A stretch of DNA of 37,137 nt from Ignavibacteriales bacterium (GCA_016182545.1 JACPGG010000029.1:24793-61929); one strand, 5' to 3'; positions 25,433 through 35,935 are shown, numbered from the stretch's first letter. The notes: generated by a model from the letters alone, not told the origin. A program made the numbers and translations.

Positions 25433-28400
25433 TTACCTTACTAGAACCAGTTTTTGTATAAGTGTTTTATTTGAAAAAGTAGCCACACAGAAATAGATAC
25501 CGCTCGCGTTTCTTCCGGCATCCCAGCGTGTTTCAATAACTCCTGCGTCGGTAAATCCGTCAAGAATTGTTGCCGTCTCTCTGCCAAGAAGATCGAATAT
25601 TCGCACTGTCGCATGAGCGGCTGCCGGCAACGACAATTGAGTAATTGTGGACGGATTGAATGGATTCGGATACACGTTCATTGCATACGAGGTTGGTATC
25701 AATGATGGCGACAGGTTTCCTACGGTTGTTACACGCGATGAGAGTTGTGCGATCTCATCAACAGACAGCCCGTAATCGAATACCCGAATATCATCCAGAA
25801 CACCGTTGAAATTATAGTTGTTGTCAGTCGGAAGTGACTGACCGATCGTGAGATCAATTGTTGTTGTTTGAATTGTTCCGCTGAAAGGAGCAAACGCATC
25901 AAGTTCACCATTCAGATACAATTCCATCTCCATTCCGTTATACACGACCGTAATATTATACACGGAATCAAGAACCACCTGTGTTTCTGAGTCGAGATCT
26001 TTAATTCCCGTAGAAGTTTTCACTGTCCATCGAATTCGCCCGTTTGAGATAGAAATCTTCCACCGATTCATCCAGTTGCCGTGCGAGATCGGATACTGCT
26101 CGCGGTTATAAAACGCACCGATCTTCATCCAGAAATTCAGTGCGATTGCATTCTGCACGCTCAATCCGTTATCATTTGGTATTTTGATTGATGATGTCGC
26201 GCCGTCAAAAAGAAATGCACTGTTCGCCATTCCATTTCTATCCGAAGTCAATTGCGCATTCACAACAGCGCCGTTGCGGTTATTCCCCGAGGCATCATTT
26301 GCATTTCCATTGAATGGATAGTATGCGAGGATATTTCCTTTTACAAATTTTGAAAAATCGCGAACTTCGACAGATATGCTGTCTTTTGCAATCCCTCCAT
26401 GTCCGTCACTCACGGAACAATACAATGTGTAGTTACCTTCACTAGATGGACTATTCCACGTAATACTTGCGACACTACCGGTAAACGATCCGCAAGATGC
26501 AGACCATGAATAGTACACTGTATCAGGATCAATATCGGTTGCAAGGCATATTACCGTTGAAGTCGAATTCAAATCAAGTTTACGCGGCGTCGCCCGAATT
26601 TTTTGAATGGTTGGCTGATGATTGATACTTTCAACCACAAAGATGTAAACTGTATCTACGGCGACAGCATTACTTGAATCTTTTACTGTACATATAATTG
26701 AATACAATCCTGCCGAATCCGGTGAGGTCCATGTGACTTGCGCGCCCGAACCGTTTATTATTCCATGCGACGTTATCCATGAAATAGCAAACGGATCACC
26801 ATCACGATCTTCTGCAGTGCAAAACAATTCCGAAATTTGATTTCGGAGAACCGTGTCTTTCGACGCTGCGACCGCTTTAATTCTTGGTGAATGATTGATG
26901 ACCGACTGCGAACTTCGATAATCAACGACAACATCGTTGATCAACATTTTATCATCGGAGTACGTGATCGTTCCGCCCGACGGGACAAGTACCAGCACTC
27001 TCGCACTGTTCTGTGGTATCTCAAAGGTAGTTTGTTGGGTAACATTATTTTTTATGACAGTGTTGGATATCAAATCATACAGATCGACCGGATCATTCCC
27101 GGCATCGAGTGCAACCGATACTGTTGAATCGTGCGGATTGAAAAAAAGAAAGGTCGGATATGCCTGCGCATGTCCGAAATCAGTCTTTAACAAATCAACC
27201 TGCAGTACCATCGGCACATTCGTCGTGTCAACAATTGCTGCGAGATAACCGACATGCGACGAACCGTACAGTGCAAGGTTTGTTGCTGCCCATCCATTCT
27301 TCATTGCATCGCCGGTTGCCAACGCACTATTTGCCGATTCTGTTTGCTTCAATCCTTCATAGCCGATAAATGAATGAGGATCATATTGCGCCGACCAAAC
27401 GCGGCTATCTTGATTTGAATCGGGGAGAAAATTCGGATACAATAATCTCACGGCATTTGCCGCATTCAACACCCATTTGCCGATCGCTCGCGCATACCGA
27501 TCATCATAGCGCGCAATCGGTGCAAGCGCGCCAACGTGCTGGAACGTATTCATGAGGAATGCATAACCCGGCTCGAACTGTTGAACATCACCGACCAATC
27601 CGTAACAGTCGTAATTTCCCCATGTACCGAGTGTTGTTCCCCACGACCGGAGCGGACCGACATCGAAACACCAGTTGAATATTTTTTGCAGATCGTACAT
27701 CGTTCCCATCTCCGCATTCATGCGGGCAGCGGTAACCGCACCATACACAAGTTGCAATTCGTACGAAGGATTGAGCGACTGCGAACTAAGAAACTCCATC
27801 GCCCACTCAGCGCCGATGCGGTACTTTTCATCTCCTGTTTTAACAAACGCTTGATACAATAACCAGCCGATTGCCCCTGCCGCCTCCGGTTCATGCACGC
27901 CGATGTCGTTCGGTGTCATCGTCGAAAGTTCCCATGCGCGATGATCCATATTGGGAAGATGCCACGGCGTTGCACTCCCGTTCATAGATTTCACAGCAGC
28001 CAACCAGCGATCTGCGACAGTTTTACTTTGAGTCTTGAACTCCGTCACTTCAGGATGGAGATCATACAATTGATAGAAAAAAATATTGGGCATCGTCTCA
28101 TACCACCAATCATCGCCGCTGCTGGCACGCGGAGTGTTCAAATAGACACTTTCCGACGGCAGTGTATTGAACCACTCTTTGCACATCGCGACCCAGTCTT
28201 TTCCGTTTTGATTTCGTTTGTCGAGTCCAACAAGTTCGGCGCCGACAACGGCGGGAAGGCAATTGATCCCTTCACCTCCCGCTCCCGGCGATCCGACGTA
28301 CGATTTCAAACGAAAACTTTGAGAGCCGGGATAATTCACAGTGTTCGAATACAACGAATTCAAAGGGAGATAATCTCCCACAGCATCGGTTTTGAAAACA

Positions 28401-28564
28401 AGTGAATCATATCCTTTCGCAACCGATTTCCAATCGCGCATCATATATGGTGCGGGAAGATTTGGCATCTGCTCGATTCTCGGAATATTGATTTGCTGTC
28501 CCCTTGCTTCAAAACAAAGGACCGAAAGTATGAATAAAAATATGTTGTAGCGCCTTACGGTCAT
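25433..28564 (-). CDS. T9SS-sorted multidomain protein with LamG domain
   Basis: A 1043-residue secreted protein. Reading from the N-terminus: signal peptide (1-22); a large helix-rich domain of about 400 residues with Trp-rich motifs, resembling six-hairpin toroid glycosidases but not assignable to a family; a beta-sandwich (about 455-555); two Ig/cadherin-like repeats (about 560-735), each beginning NH-x-P; a LamG/concanavalin-like domain (about 745-945); and a type IX secretion C-terminal sorting domain with VYPNPFNPST and a GIYFCVATF...KLVLVR ending. It should be exported by T9SS and anchored or released at the surface, probably binding or cleaving a polysaccharide. The ATG overlaps the upstream stop as ATGA. 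Sorting domain and LamG calls are firm; activity of the N-terminal domain is unknown. Confidence 0.82.
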   Translation of the reverse strand: MTVRRYNIFLFILSVLCFEARGQQINIPRIEQMPNLPAPYMMRDWKSVAKGYDSLVFKTDAVGDYLPLNSLYSNTVNYPGSQSFRLKSYVGSPGAGGEGINCLPAVVGAELVGLDKRNQNGKDWVAMCKEWFNTLPSESVYLNTPRASSGDDWWYETMPNIFFYQLYDLHPEVTEFKTQSKTVADRWLAAVKSMNGSATPWHLPNMDHRAWELSTMTPNDIGVHEPEAAGAIGWLLYQAFVKTGDEKYRIGAEWAMEFLSSQSLNPSYELQLVYGAVTAARMNAEMGTMYDLQKIFNWCFDVGPLRSWGTTLGTWGNYDCYGLVGDVQQFEPGYAFLMNTFQHVGALAPIARYDDRYARAIGKWVLNAANAVRLLYPNFLPDSNQDSRVWSAQYDPHSFIGYEGLKQTESANSALATGDAMKNGWAATNLALYGSSHVGYLAAIVDTTNVPMVLQVDLLKTDFGHAQAYPTFLFFNPHDSTVSVALDAGNDPVDLYDLISNTVIKNNVTQQTTFEIPQNSARVLVLVPSGGTITYSDDKMLINDVVVDYRSSQSVINHSPRIKAVAASKDTVLRNQISELFCTAEDRDGDPFAISWITSHGIINGSGAQVTWTSPDSAGLYSIICTVKDSSNAVAVDTVYIFVVESINHQPTIQKIRATPRKLDLNSTSTVICLATDIDPDTVYYSWSASCGSFTGSVASITWNSPSSEGNYTLYCSVSDGHGGIAKDSISVEVRDFSKFVKGNILAYYPFNGNANDASGNNRNGAVVNAQLTSDRNGMANSAFLFDGATSSIKIPNDNGLSVQNAIALNFWMKIGAFYNREQYPISHGNWMNRWKISISNGRIRWTVKTSTGIKDLDSETQVVLDSVYNITVVYNGMEMELYLNGELDAFAPFSGTIQTTTIDLTIGQSLPTDNNYNFNGVLDDIRVFDYGLSVDEIAQLSSRVTTVGNLSPSLIPTSYAMNVYPNPFNPSTITQLSLPAAAHATVRIFDLLGRETATILDGFTDAGVIETRWDAGRNASGIYFCVATFSNKTLIQKLVLVR

Positions 28565-29944
28565 TTCACATTGTGCTTTTCAAACTTCGAAAGTTCTTTT
28601 CCTTGTAATACGACGATTGTTCCGGCTTTTTTATCAAGGATCAATCCGAGTCTGTCGTTAGCGATTGAATAGAGCCCATACAGGTATCGCTCAGTTTCGC
28701 CGTTCTTGATTTTTTTTGTCGTTGCAAAATTCTTTATCTCACTATGCTGTTCAAGTTCCAATAACGCCATCAATGCTTCAATGGTCGATTCTGCCCCGGA
28801 ATTTTTATTTACTTCTGCTGCCGAGCGAATGCCGTCATATCCCCGTCCGGTTACAGGATCGTACATCGGCGAAGCGGCGGCGTTATTGCCGAAAAACCAC
28901 GATCCGGCAATTTTCGCCATCGAAAGATATTTCTTCTCCCCCGTTGCTTCATACAGTCTGATCAAACCGACGACCATCGGACGGAGATCGTACGCGATCT
29001 GTTCAAACTCTCTTTTCTTTGAGCTATCGGCAACATCAAACTCCCGTTTGAATCCTTGTACGAGCAGCCGAGCAGAAAATCCGTCGGCTTCACGCCGGGC
29101 AGACTCGATCATCTTTTTGTTCTTCAATAACTTCCCCGCTTCGGCAAGCACCTGCATCTGCCCGTTCCCCCATGCGCCACATCGTTTCCCACGAGCTATG
29201 AACTCCGTACGGAAACGTGTTCGCATCGCCATCTTGCATCACCATCATCCCTTCGCACAATTTTTCAATATATTCTTTTACTTTTACGTCATCCATTGCT
29301 TTGTAATATTCGATCAGTCCCAGAACCAGTTCCGTTGTTGCATCGGCTCCAGATTCGTACAATAACCATTGTGGGATGTCGTATCCGGCAACGGTTTTCT
29401 TTTTCTTGTAATGGCGCAGCAGTGTATCGAGATGGAAGAATGTTTTTTGGATTCCGTTTTTCAAACGATCGGCAAATTGCGGATCCTCTCTTTCGAAAAT
29501 CCTGTATCCCATTCCAAAACACCAGATACCGCGCGCAGCCCACCAACCCAGCGATTTGTAACTTGTAATGCCGCTGCGATTGATCGACCTATCCGCATAG
29601 ATAAAATTATAGAACTGTCCATCTTCCGCTTGAAGATACAATACAAATTTGAGCAACTCTTTTGCTCGTGTCATGCTGGAACGATCTTTTGTCAATTCGT
29701 AATGACGCAAATAGGCAACGGCAGCGCGCCCCGCATCGTCAACACACGCGATTCCTTCATCACTGGCGTCAACCCAATTGTACGAAGGGTAATCGGCGTA
29801 GATATGGATGATGTCGACCGAATCACTGTTGAATTGAATCCGTTCCGTTAAATGCCGAAGGTGAGAAAAATTGACAACTGTCTCCTGCGCTTGAGATAAC
29901 GCGGCAGTCAATGCCGCAAGCGCTATCGCAAATATCCATTTCAT
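28561..29944 (-). pseudogene. Six-hairpin glycosidase-like secreted protein, frameshifted
   Basis: Two overlapping frames together make one protein of about 460 residues. The 5' part starts at the ATG at 29944 (signal peptide ending LSQAQ) and encodes helix pairs such as AAVAYLRHYELT and SLGWWAARGIWCFGMGYRIF. It leaves the proper frame between SSW (29189-29194) and AWGNGQ (29161-29175), so a single extra base (+1 shift) lies at about 29176-29188. The 3' part continues without stops to 28561. The fold is like six-hairpin glycosidases or unsaturated-uronyl hydrolases; no catalytic residues can be named. ATGA overlaps with both neighbours are kept, and neither part has decayed, so a sequencing error or a recent mutation is likely. 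No slippery site is seen. Confidence 0.75.
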
Positions 29945-30915
29945 TGTTGGCTCCGAAAGAATGATTTCAATTGATCTGCCGACGGCATCGCAGCGATCGC
30001 ACCATGACGAGTTGCTACTATTGCACCGACCGCATTTGCGCTTCTGCAAATTGACATCAGATCATCAAATGATAATGTATCAACCTCTTTCTCACTCCGG
30101 ACTATTCCCGCAAGCAAGCCGGCAAGGAATCCATCTCCGCATCCTGTCGTATCAACAGCCCGCACGGAAAATCCATTTGCCTTTCCTGTAAATTTTTTCG
30201 TCGCGAAGAAGCATCCTTTTTTATCCTGTGTGATCACCACGAGACGCGGTCCCATTGCAAGCAGTTTCCTTGATGCAACGAGTAGTGACGACGATCCGGT
30301 CAAAAGTTTTGCTTCTGCGTCATTCATCCGAAGCACAGTTGCGTATCGTATCATCGCTCGGTAGTGACGCAACGCTTCCTTCTGGTCATTCCAGAGAGAT
30401 AACCGAATATTCGGATCGAACGAAATGATCCGCGCTTTTTTCTTCCCGTGCTTTGCAAGTTCGAATGCGGTCTCTCTGGTTTCACGGTTTAAAAGTAAAA
30501 AAGAACTAATGTGAACGACCTGCGATGTGCAGACGGCGGAAAAATCGACATCATTGCGGCGAAGATGAGCGTCTGCCGGATCTTTCTCCCAAAATTCGAA
30601 ATCTCTGTCGCCGCCGTGGGTTAGAGCGACAAATGCCAAACGCGTTTTATGATCCGGATCGGTCCACAGCCACTTGATATTCACACCATGCCGCTTTAAT
30701 TCGCTCCGTAAGAATTTACCGAATGAATCATCCCCCACTTTTCCTACAAACGCAGTGCGGATGCCTAGTTTGGCTAACCCGACAGCAACATTCGCCGGAG
30801 CGCCTCCCGCCATTTTTATAAAACTATGGGCAGTCGATAGATCGTTCGACGGCATCTCGGAAACGAAATCTATCAACACTTCACCGACCGATGTCACTTC
30901 AGGATATTTCATCAT
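29941..30915 (-). CDS. PfkB-family sugar kinase (fructokinase-like)
   Basis: A 324-residue ribokinase/PfkB-family kinase that phosphorylates a sugar with ATP in the cytoplasm. Signature 1 is GGAPANVAVGLAKLG (37-51). Signature 2 is DTTGCGDGFLAG (255-266) with the catalytic base Asp261; Cys at 259 replaces the more common Ala. The N-terminal VTSVGEVLIDFVS resembles bacterial fructokinases, and FDPNIRLSLW is also typical of that group. The sugar is not fixed by sequence; in this operon it would act on a hexose or keto-sugar made by the neighbouring dehydrogenase or from mannose. Both ends overlap neighbours by ATGA. Confidence 0.9.
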   Translation of the reverse strand: MMKYPEVTSVGEVLIDFVSEMPSNDLSTAHSFIKMAGGAPANVAVGLAKLGIRTAFVGKVGDDSFGKFLRSELKRHGVNIKWLWTDPDHKTRLAFVALTHGGDRDFEFWEKDPADAHLRRNDVDFSAVCTSQVVHISSFLLLNRETRETAFELAKHGKKKARIISFDPNIRLSLWNDQKEALRHYRAMIRYATVLRMNDAEAKLLTGSSSLLVASRKLLAMGPRLVVITQDKKGCFFATKKFTGKANGFSVRAVDTTGCGDGFLAGLLAGIVRSEKEVDTLSFDDLMSICRSANAVGAIVATRHGAIAAMPSADQLKSFFRSQQ

Positions 30916-31928
30916 TTGTTCGGCTCAATAATGCTTTTGATCGTCAATCCTTCTTTCTGATACCGTATCGCTTCGTGAACGTCGTCGAGCGTAAACCGAT
31001 TGATCGGAAATTCATCAACGCGAATAATGCCGGCGGCCAACGATTTGATCGCACGGTCGAATGTCAACGGGTTGACATACGAGCCGACAATGGTCAGTTC
31101 CTTGAAAAAGACTTTATTCGGTTCGATAGGAAACGTCTGCCCGATGGGACAAACACCGAAAAACTCCACCGTGCCTCCTCTTCGGGCAAGGTCCAATGTT
31201 CCTTCCGCTGTCGAAATCCTTCCTGCACATTCTATAACTACATCGGCACCGACAGCGGTTATGTCCATGACAGCGTCTCGCACATTCACGTTATTCGGAT
31301 CAAGTACATGAGTAGCACCGAGTGTCTGCGCAATTTTTCTTTTCTGTTCCAGCGGTTCAATAACGATCGTGACAGCAGCGCCGGCTGCACGGCACAATTG
31401 AAGCATCATCAAACCGATCGTTCCGCCGCCGATGATGACGACAGAATCACCGACAGCAATCGTTGCGCGGTCGATTCCGTGCAGCACACATGAAACCGGC
31501 TCGATGAAAGCACTTGCTGTCGCCGGAAAATCCTTGGGGAGAAGATACAACTGCTGCTCAGGAACTATGCACAACTCCGCCATACCGCCATCGATATCCA
31601 CTCCAAGGGCGCGAAGATTTGAACAGAGATGCACCTCACCTCGCCTGCAAAAGTAACATGTTCCGCATGAGATGTTCGGATCTATTGCAACGTGCTGCCC
31701 GGATGTAAATCTCATCACTTCACTTCCGACATCTTCGATAACGCCGGAGTATTCATGACCGAGAACCACCGGCGGCGTTGAACGGGATTCCCCTGCAACA
31801 ATATGAACATCTGTCCCGCACACGCCGCATGACCGGACACGAACGAGGACTTCATCCTTTCCCAACATCCGCAAAGGACGATCAACGACAGAAAGATGAT
31901 TGGGCTTTTCGAATAATGCGGCTTTCAT
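30912..31928 (-). CDS. Zinc-dependent sugar-alcohol/threonine-type dehydrogenase (MDR family)
   Basis: A 338-residue medium-chain dehydrogenase/reductase. Catalytic zinc ligands are Cys34 (in CGVCGTD) and His58-Glu59 (GHEYSG); the structural zinc site is Cys88, Cys91, Cys94 and Cys102; the Rossmann motif GGGTIG lies at 167-172, followed by an acidic residue (VIEP), which favours NAD over NADP. It resembles sorbitol, galactitol or threonine dehydrogenases. In this operon it probably oxidises a sugar or polyol before phosphorylation by the PfkB kinase, whose gene overlaps its stop by ATGA. The gene begins four bases after the stop of the six-hairpin protein. Confidence 0.9.
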   Translation of the reverse strand: MKAALFEKPNHLSVVDRPLRMLGKDEVLVRVRSCGVCGTDVHIVAGESRSTPPVVLGHEYSGVIEDVGSEVMRFTSGQHVAIDPNISCGTCYFCRRGEVHLCSNLRALGVDIDGGMAELCIVPEQQLYLLPKDFPATASAFIEPVSCVLHGIDRATIAVGDSVVIIGGGTIGLMMLQLCRAAGAAVTIVIEPLEQKRKIAQTLGATHVLDPNNVNVRDAVMDITAVGADVVIECAGRISTAEGTLDLARRGGTVEFFGVCPIGQTFPIEPNKVFFKELTIVGSYVNPLTFDRAIKSLAAGIIRVDEFPINRFTLDDVHEAIRYQKEGLTIKSIIEPNK

Positions 31929-31932
31929 ACGG

Positions 31933-34482
31933 CTACCAATTTACGCTAATCGAATCACGTGCGTCCGATGCATGAAATGTAATTTTTGAATTCCACGCAC
32001 CGTCATTTTCTTTGATGGAGACGATTTCAGCATTCTTTTTCCCGTTCACATACGCTCGCGATGGTTTGTTCCGGGAAACGATTTCAAGGGTTGTTGTATG
32101 ACCTTGAAACGATGAGACAACGCACGTTAGTCTGTTCTTCTTGTAAACTGCTGAATGTACAATTGCAGATACACTCTTTAGGTACAGAGATGTCAGATCC
32201 CCTTTTTCGATTACAATATTTTTCGAAGACCGATGTTCCAGCGGAATGACAAGTGAAGGAACTGATACACCGTCATAGGAGATTTTTTTTGCTCTATTCC
32301 CCGAGCCCGTGATCTCAACATTTTTCACACCGGCAAATGTATAGTTCGCGCGAATTGTAGAATCAAATGCTGAATAGCGTTCTGAGAATGAGAGATTCCA
32401 GATATTATCATTCATCCCCGCGAGTGTGTATATCGTGTAGAGATAAAATCCGCCAGCCCATAGAAACGACGGTTTATCAATTTCTCCATACCGAGGTGAC
32501 GATTCATCGGAATATCTGTACTCATACATTGCCGGAATGCCGTTCGGACTTTGAGCAATGCCGTCGATCGTCATCATCTGTTTGACAAACTCTTTCGCTT
32601 CATTCGACCTTCCGACTGAGTGCAATGCCAACGCGTACCATGCATTGTTGTGAGGCCACACGCCGCCGTTGATGTATGTGTAAGCATCACCCGCTTCTTT
32701 TCCTGCCAACTTGAAATAGTTGATGAGCGAATCGGTATGGAAATCTGCAGGTATCACTGCTCTTACACCTACGTGCGGCGCCAGCAAATCCTTTTTTACA
32801 GATCCGATCATTTTTTGAGAACGCCCGGTATCTAAATGGTTGAACGCAAGTGCAAGAAGAGATCCCATGTATTTATGTTCATCTTTATCTTTGCCGTTGT
32901 AATTGATCAAATAGTTCAACGATTCATCCCATAATTTGCCGACAAGAGCGGAGCGCATTGCGACAGTTTTGTTCTCCAAATCAATCAGAAAGGGATTCTT
33001 CCGATCGATCATCGAGGCGATAAAGAGATAATTTTCGATCTCTCTTATTCCCAATGCAGTAATGTACGTTCTCGGTCCCTCGTTCCATCCGATATCCCAC
33101 CAGTCAGGTCTGAAGGCATACATCAAATGATCGTCCCGCAGTTGCGTCATCATTTCTTTCAGACTTTTTGCGATCAATGGATACAATTGGCGTATCATCG
33201 CGGTATCGAGCGAATGGCGGAGATAACTTGCAAACACTTCGATAAACCAGAGATGATTCCAGTTCGACGGAGTGCAAAGTTCTGTCTTGAATCCATCGTC
33301 ACGCCAGTAATACGCGTGTGGAATGATCGAATCCTGCGCGAGCGAAGCGACATACAACAAATTATTTTTCACACGTTCCAGATCGTAATTCACCGCGCCG
33401 AGATTTGTCATCAACAGGTCATGCGTAAAGAAGAAATTATATTCCGCGGGACACGGCATCGGAACGATCTGACCGTCGAGATAATGGGCATTGGTAGTTA
33501 GGAGCGCTTTGGACCATTGCAATGAGCGGTCAATAGTCCGATCTCCTGTTACAAAATAGGTCTCTTTCGATGCTTTGCGGCGCACCAACTCATCGTACAT
33601 ACGGATTTCGTTCATCCAGTTCTTTGAAAGATTCGCAATCTTTTCATTCACTTCATTTCCCTGCGAACTGCCGATGATGAGAACGATCTGCATCGTCTCA
33701 TTTGGCTTGAGGGAACGGGAATACTCGAACGCAGCAGCAACCCGGGTCTGTTTTGATTGTTGATCTTTATGTGAGACAGAGGTGAATGAACTGTCGCTCC
33801 ATATACTATTCCCATCATCGTGTATCGCGAGTTCATTCGCATCGGACCAGGTCCGTACTGCTTTCTCACCGGCATTCATGACAAATACAGCAGCCGATTT
33901 TGTGTCGGTATCAGAAAATTGTCCAACAACCGTTTGCCCATCGGAAACGCTCATCATGACTGCTGAATCTTTTCGTGCATATGTTTGACACGTTCGCAAT
34001 GCGAGAAGAAGATGGGTGTACGCCGTTATCATCTGCGCTTGGGATGTAATATTCTTTAACTCAAATGATACAATCATTGCCGGCTCGTTAAGACAAAATT
34101 CATACGTGATCCTGTACGAAAAATTCGCATCTGAATTTGAAAATGTCACCGTGTGCGGGCTCAAAACATATTCCCACCCTTCTCTGCCGATCCATTGTTT
34201 CTTACTGTTACCGATCTTTACCCCCAACGCCATCGGCATCGATTCATCTCGTTTCCAATAATCTTTACTGAGATCAATACTATTGGCAACAGGATAATAA
34301 AAACTGATGCGGGACGGCAGAGGTCTGCTGTGATGAAATTCAGCACCGACAAACGGTCCGCCGACCTCAACTTGCCCATGCTTTCTATCAAAAGAGAATG
34401 ACAACGGATCGACAAACTGAGACATTGCCGACTGCAATGAACAACAGAGATAGAGAGTGTATATGTGCATCAAACGCATCAT
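31933..34482 (-). CDS. Secreted six-hairpin glycosidase (GDE/GH94-like)
   Basis: An 849-residue protein with a signal peptide ending QSAMS. An N-terminal beta-sandwich of about 270 residues is followed by an (alpha/alpha)6 barrel and a C-terminal beta domain. Segments such as FFFTHDLLMTNLGAVNYD, FRPDWWDIGWNEGP and GGVWPHNNAWYALAL are characteristic of glycogen-debranching and GH94-type toroid glycosidases, the last being very close to the cellobiose-phosphorylase GVWPHNNAW-type motif. Substrate and mechanism are not determined; Asp in HD or PDWWD may act as acid. I chose the ATG at 34482, which overlaps the upstream stop as ATGA; an ATG five codons earlier is less likely. A periplasmic or surface location fits trimming of oligosaccharides before uptake. 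Confidence 0.78.
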   Translation of the reverse strand: MMRLMHIYTLYLCCSLQSAMSQFVDPLSFSFDRKHGQVEVGGPFVGAEFHHSRPLPSRISFYYPVANSIDLSKDYWKRDESMPMALGVKIGNSKKQWIGREGWEYVLSPHTVTFSNSDANFSYRITYEFCLNEPAMIVSFELKNITSQAQMITAYTHLLLALRTCQTYARKDSAVMMSVSDGQTVVGQFSDTDTKSAAVFVMNAGEKAVRTWSDANELAIHDDGNSIWSDSSFTSVSHKDQQSKQTRVAAAFEYSRSLKPNETMQIVLIIGSSQGNEVNEKIANLSKNWMNEIRMYDELVRRKASKETYFVTGDRTIDRSLQWSKALLTTNAHYLDGQIVPMPCPAEYNFFFTHDLLMTNLGAVNYDLERVKNNLLYVASLAQDSIIPHAYYWRDDGFKTELCTPSNWNHLWFIEVFASYLRHSLDTAMIRQLYPLIAKSLKEMMTQLRDDHLMYAFRPDWWDIGWNEGPRTYITALGIREIENYLFIASMIDRKNPFLIDLENKTVAMRSALVGKLWDESLNYLINYNGKDKDEHKYMGSLLALAFNHLDTGRSQKMIGSVKKDLLAPHVGVRAVIPADFHTDSLINYFKLAGKEAGDAYTYINGGVWPHNNAWYALALHSVGRSNEAKEFVKQMMTIDGIAQSPNGIPAMYEYRYSDESSPRYGEIDKPSFLWAGGFYLYTIYTLAGMNDNIWNLSFSERYSAFDSTIRANYTFAGVKNVEITGSGNRAKKISYDGVSVPSLVIPLEHRSSKNIVIEKGDLTSLYLKSVSAIVHSAVYKKNRLTCVVSSFQGHTTTLEIVSRNKPSRAYVNGKKNAEIVSIKENDGAWNSKITFHASDARDSISVNW

Positions 34483-35935
34483 TGCACTCTGCTCCACGCT
34501 TCGTCAATTGTCGGGAATGCAACACGGGGAAACGTTCCGCCCGGTTTATAGAAGATCGTTTCGATAGCGCGCGGATCGGACGCTGCATTTTTCGACAGGG
34601 TATGGAGAACTTCTTCGTTAATAGTGACTGCATATTTTTGTTTTAACATGTCAATCTCCCGAAGAAGCACGAGCGACTCCAGAGCGTTGTAATAATCGTC
34701 CGACACCGCCTGTTTCACGTTTGTAAATGAGGGGGATTTTTTTTCACCGGTTTGATATTTTTTTTTATGCGCAGTGAAGTACGCTTGCACGGCACTGTCC
34801 GACAGAGTGATCGTCCGCATGAGCGCCGAGCGGTGGGCGAGATAAAGGAGTTTCGCATTCCATTTTTCCGTCTCATGCGCAACAAACGGAACACGATCCA
34901 ATCCGCGACGGTACGCTTCTTCACTCAACAATTTATCCTGCACCATCTTCCAGATCGCACATAATCCCGGATCGTCATTGTTCTGGTGCCGAATGTTACC
35001 AGTGTCTTGTTCAAGTACTCGCCCGAATTGCCGATAGGCTGCGGTCCCGCTTCAGTCATAAATGTGGAGGGGATCTCCCATTTCACTTTTGTATCGCGGG
35101 AAAGTCCTTTGTCGGCGATATAGGCACGGAGAATGTTGAAACCTTCCGCCTTGATGACGGGGTTCTGGGACTTCATCCTATTCTTCACATAGGCATCTGC
35201 AAATCCATCCGCAACGATCTTGGTGCGGATTTCGGTCGCCTGATGTTTCATTTGTGCGTAATCGCTTTCGGTCATGAGCGGATTCTGCCACGCTTTATCA
35301 ATATGAATGATGTAATATCCATCTTTCCCTTGAATCGGCTTTGAACTTTCACCGACATTCAATCCTGCGATGGATGCTGCAACATCCTTATTATCCCGTT
35401 CAAGTTTCAACAGCGTTGTTTCTAAAGATCTGCTGTCAGAGTATGTTGCATGATCAACGTGAAGAGAAAAAAGGGAATCGAACGGTGCACCGTTCCGTAG
35501 CGCCAGGTAGCATTGCTCTGCTTTGTGTTGTGTCTCGTTGAAAATCCATCGAAGTGAAAGTGTAATCCTCCCTTTCTGCACATCTTGTTCAATCTGTTCA
35601 GCGGATAACTTCACATGCGAGAGGATGTCGTTGCGGTACAATTGTTCCACCGCACCATCTTCTTCCAACGCCTTCAATCGCTCCTGTACGAATTCGGAAT
35701 GGTTCAGTCCATTTTTTTCGGCTTCAAGCGCGAGTAATCTTTCATAGATCATGTATTTGAGGTGTTCGTTCAGCGGATCGCGACTGCGGTGGACGAATGC
35801 AGGACCGAATTCAAAACTTGTCAGCAGATCATCGGCAGTGATGGTGTACTTTCCGACCGATGCCACAATGAGTGAATCATCCTCTGCTTCAAGAAAACTG
35901 AAGACAAGTGCCGCAATTAGAAAGAGCGATCTCAT
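34479..35935 (-). pseudogene. PpiC/SurA-like peptidylprolyl isomerase, frameshifted
   Basis: Two frames together encode a secreted foldase of about 485 residues. The 5' part has a signal peptide, a SurA-N-like helical section (YERLLALEAEKNGL) and a parvulin-type domain around residues 125-230 ending in GKDGYYIIHIDK. It leaves frame after TIRDYV and stops at 34925. The remainder (IWKMVQDKLLSEEAYRRGLDR and on to 34479) lies in another frame, so a -1 shift (one missing base) falls at about 34947-34963. Relatives assist folding of outer-membrane or exported proteins. Its position between ABC permeases and a glycosidase is unusual. ATGA overlaps at both ends survive, which favours a sequencing error or a very recent mutation. 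Confidence 0.72.

Noticed and set aside
29176-29188. Programmed ribosomal frameshift in the six-hairpin gene
   Set aside because: No slippery heptamer, no stop codon at the shift point and no downstream pseudoknot is apparent; mutation or sequencing error is simpler.
28706-29365. 219-codon plus-strand open frame across the frameshift region
   Set aside because: It is antisense to both halves of the six-hairpin gene, which carry signal peptide, family-like helices and coupled gene ends.
30891-31493. 200-codon plus-strand open frame opposite the dehydrogenase gene
   Set aside because: It is antisense to a dehydrogenase with all zinc and NAD motifs present; no motif of its own.
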